From Onchocerca lupi (lineage: Eukaryota; Nematoda; Chromadorea; Rhabditida; Onchocercidae), in assembly GCA_028564675.1 (NCBI GenBank), contig JAOVVO010000048.1:124001-188000 (forward strand): a stretch of DNA of 64,000 nt. The letters run 5' to 3'. Made by a program: the position numbers and the translations under genes. Below are positions 63,626 to 64,000 of the stretch, in pieces. Below the pieces are notes generated by a model. It saw only the letters and a list, made by a program, of their open reading frames with translations. It ran no database searches and was not told the DNA's origin. How positions within the stretch are numbered: the stretch's first letter is position 1; each line of letters starts with the position of its first letter.

Positions 63626-64000
63626 AATTATGAAAGCACTGACTCTGTGTGCTACTCAGACACAGTAACTTTTGCATTTTAACCACAAAAACAAAAGTCG
63701 ATTTGATTAAAAATTTGATTTTATCAAATAATAAATGTATGTTCTTTTGCTGATAATTAATTTCCATGCAAATTATTTATTTTCTTTTTCGAATTAAAAC
63801 AAAAAAATTCTGCGTTATTCATGAATGTGCATTATTCATATACGATGTGAAATTGAGCAGAATTACGACAAGACTATTTTTGTAGTTTAAAATTTTTCTT
63901 TTGGGTACAACTGTGAGTTATCAAGGAAACTAACATTTAAAATAATGATAATAATTTTGATAAATAATGAATTTATTATGCTTTTTTATGAAAATATTTT
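63626..64000. other. Terminal flank, nothing recognised
   Basis: The last 375 bases hold no open frame of note and no repeat, and may include the end of the ten-cysteine gene's 3' UTR. Confidence 0.5.

Noticed and set aside
1..64000. tRNA, rRNA, CRISPR array or bacterial operon signals
   Set aside because: I saw no tRNA-like B-box with arms, no rRNA core, no regularly spaced repeat array with unique spacers, and no ribosome-binding-site organisation. The sequence is a eukaryotic chromosome segment.

Overview
The window is nuclear DNA of a nematode, most likely a clade III (spirurid/filarial) worm. It is strongly A+T-rich by eye (roughly three quarters A+T) and full of homopolymer runs. Genes are cut into many short exons by introns of about 0.1-2.4 kb that end in the worm-type TTTCAG/TTTTAG acceptor. 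The protein families fit as well: a GT92 (DUF23) glycosyltransferase, a TWK-type two-pore potassium channel, a CPG4/DUF19-like 12-cysteine secreted protein and small cysteine-rich secreted peptides. The species cannot be named from sequence alone.

Layout. 1-5.9 kb: no gene seen, one degenerate TTCCGG repeat array. 5.9-7.2 kb (+): a 67-residue amphipathic LEA-like protein in three exons. 9.4-10.6 kb (-): a two-exon, 55-residue secreted four-cysteine peptide. 13.2-17.6 kb (-): a seven-exon, 367-residue secreted protein with 12 cysteines and a GPI-type tail. 17.7-37.6 kb: a gene-poor 20 kb holding only weak candidates (a possible exon near 20.5 kb, a PDZ-like fragment near 21.7 kb, an open stretch near 27.1 kb). 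37.6-42.6 kb (+): a ten-exon, 530-residue GT92 glycosyltransferase. 44.8-59.0 kb (+): a 19-exon, about 803-residue K2P channel. 62.6-63.6 kb (+): a three-exon, 113-residue secreted ten-cysteine protein of no recognised family.

The exon models were built by hand. At every junction I required reading-frame continuity and a splice site. All six main models have a total length divisible by three, one stop and consistent phases. The weakest points are the first coding exon of the channel and the exon 16-17 region near its C-terminus.

The channel locus is the most interesting part. The predicted cytoplasmic loop between M2 and M3 is about 350 residues, where this family normally has a few tens. 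Three of its 18 introns appear to be GC-AG introns, all with GCAAGT donors. One of them lies inside the first pore-filter glycine codon, a position where K2P genes commonly carry an intron. The 2.4-kb intron just before the second pore filter carries an internally deleted Helitron with several RepHel fragments and a local inverted duplication. No shared pathway links the genes. Three of the six encode secreted cysteine-rich products, one a Golgi-type membrane enzyme, one an ion channel and one a small helical protein.
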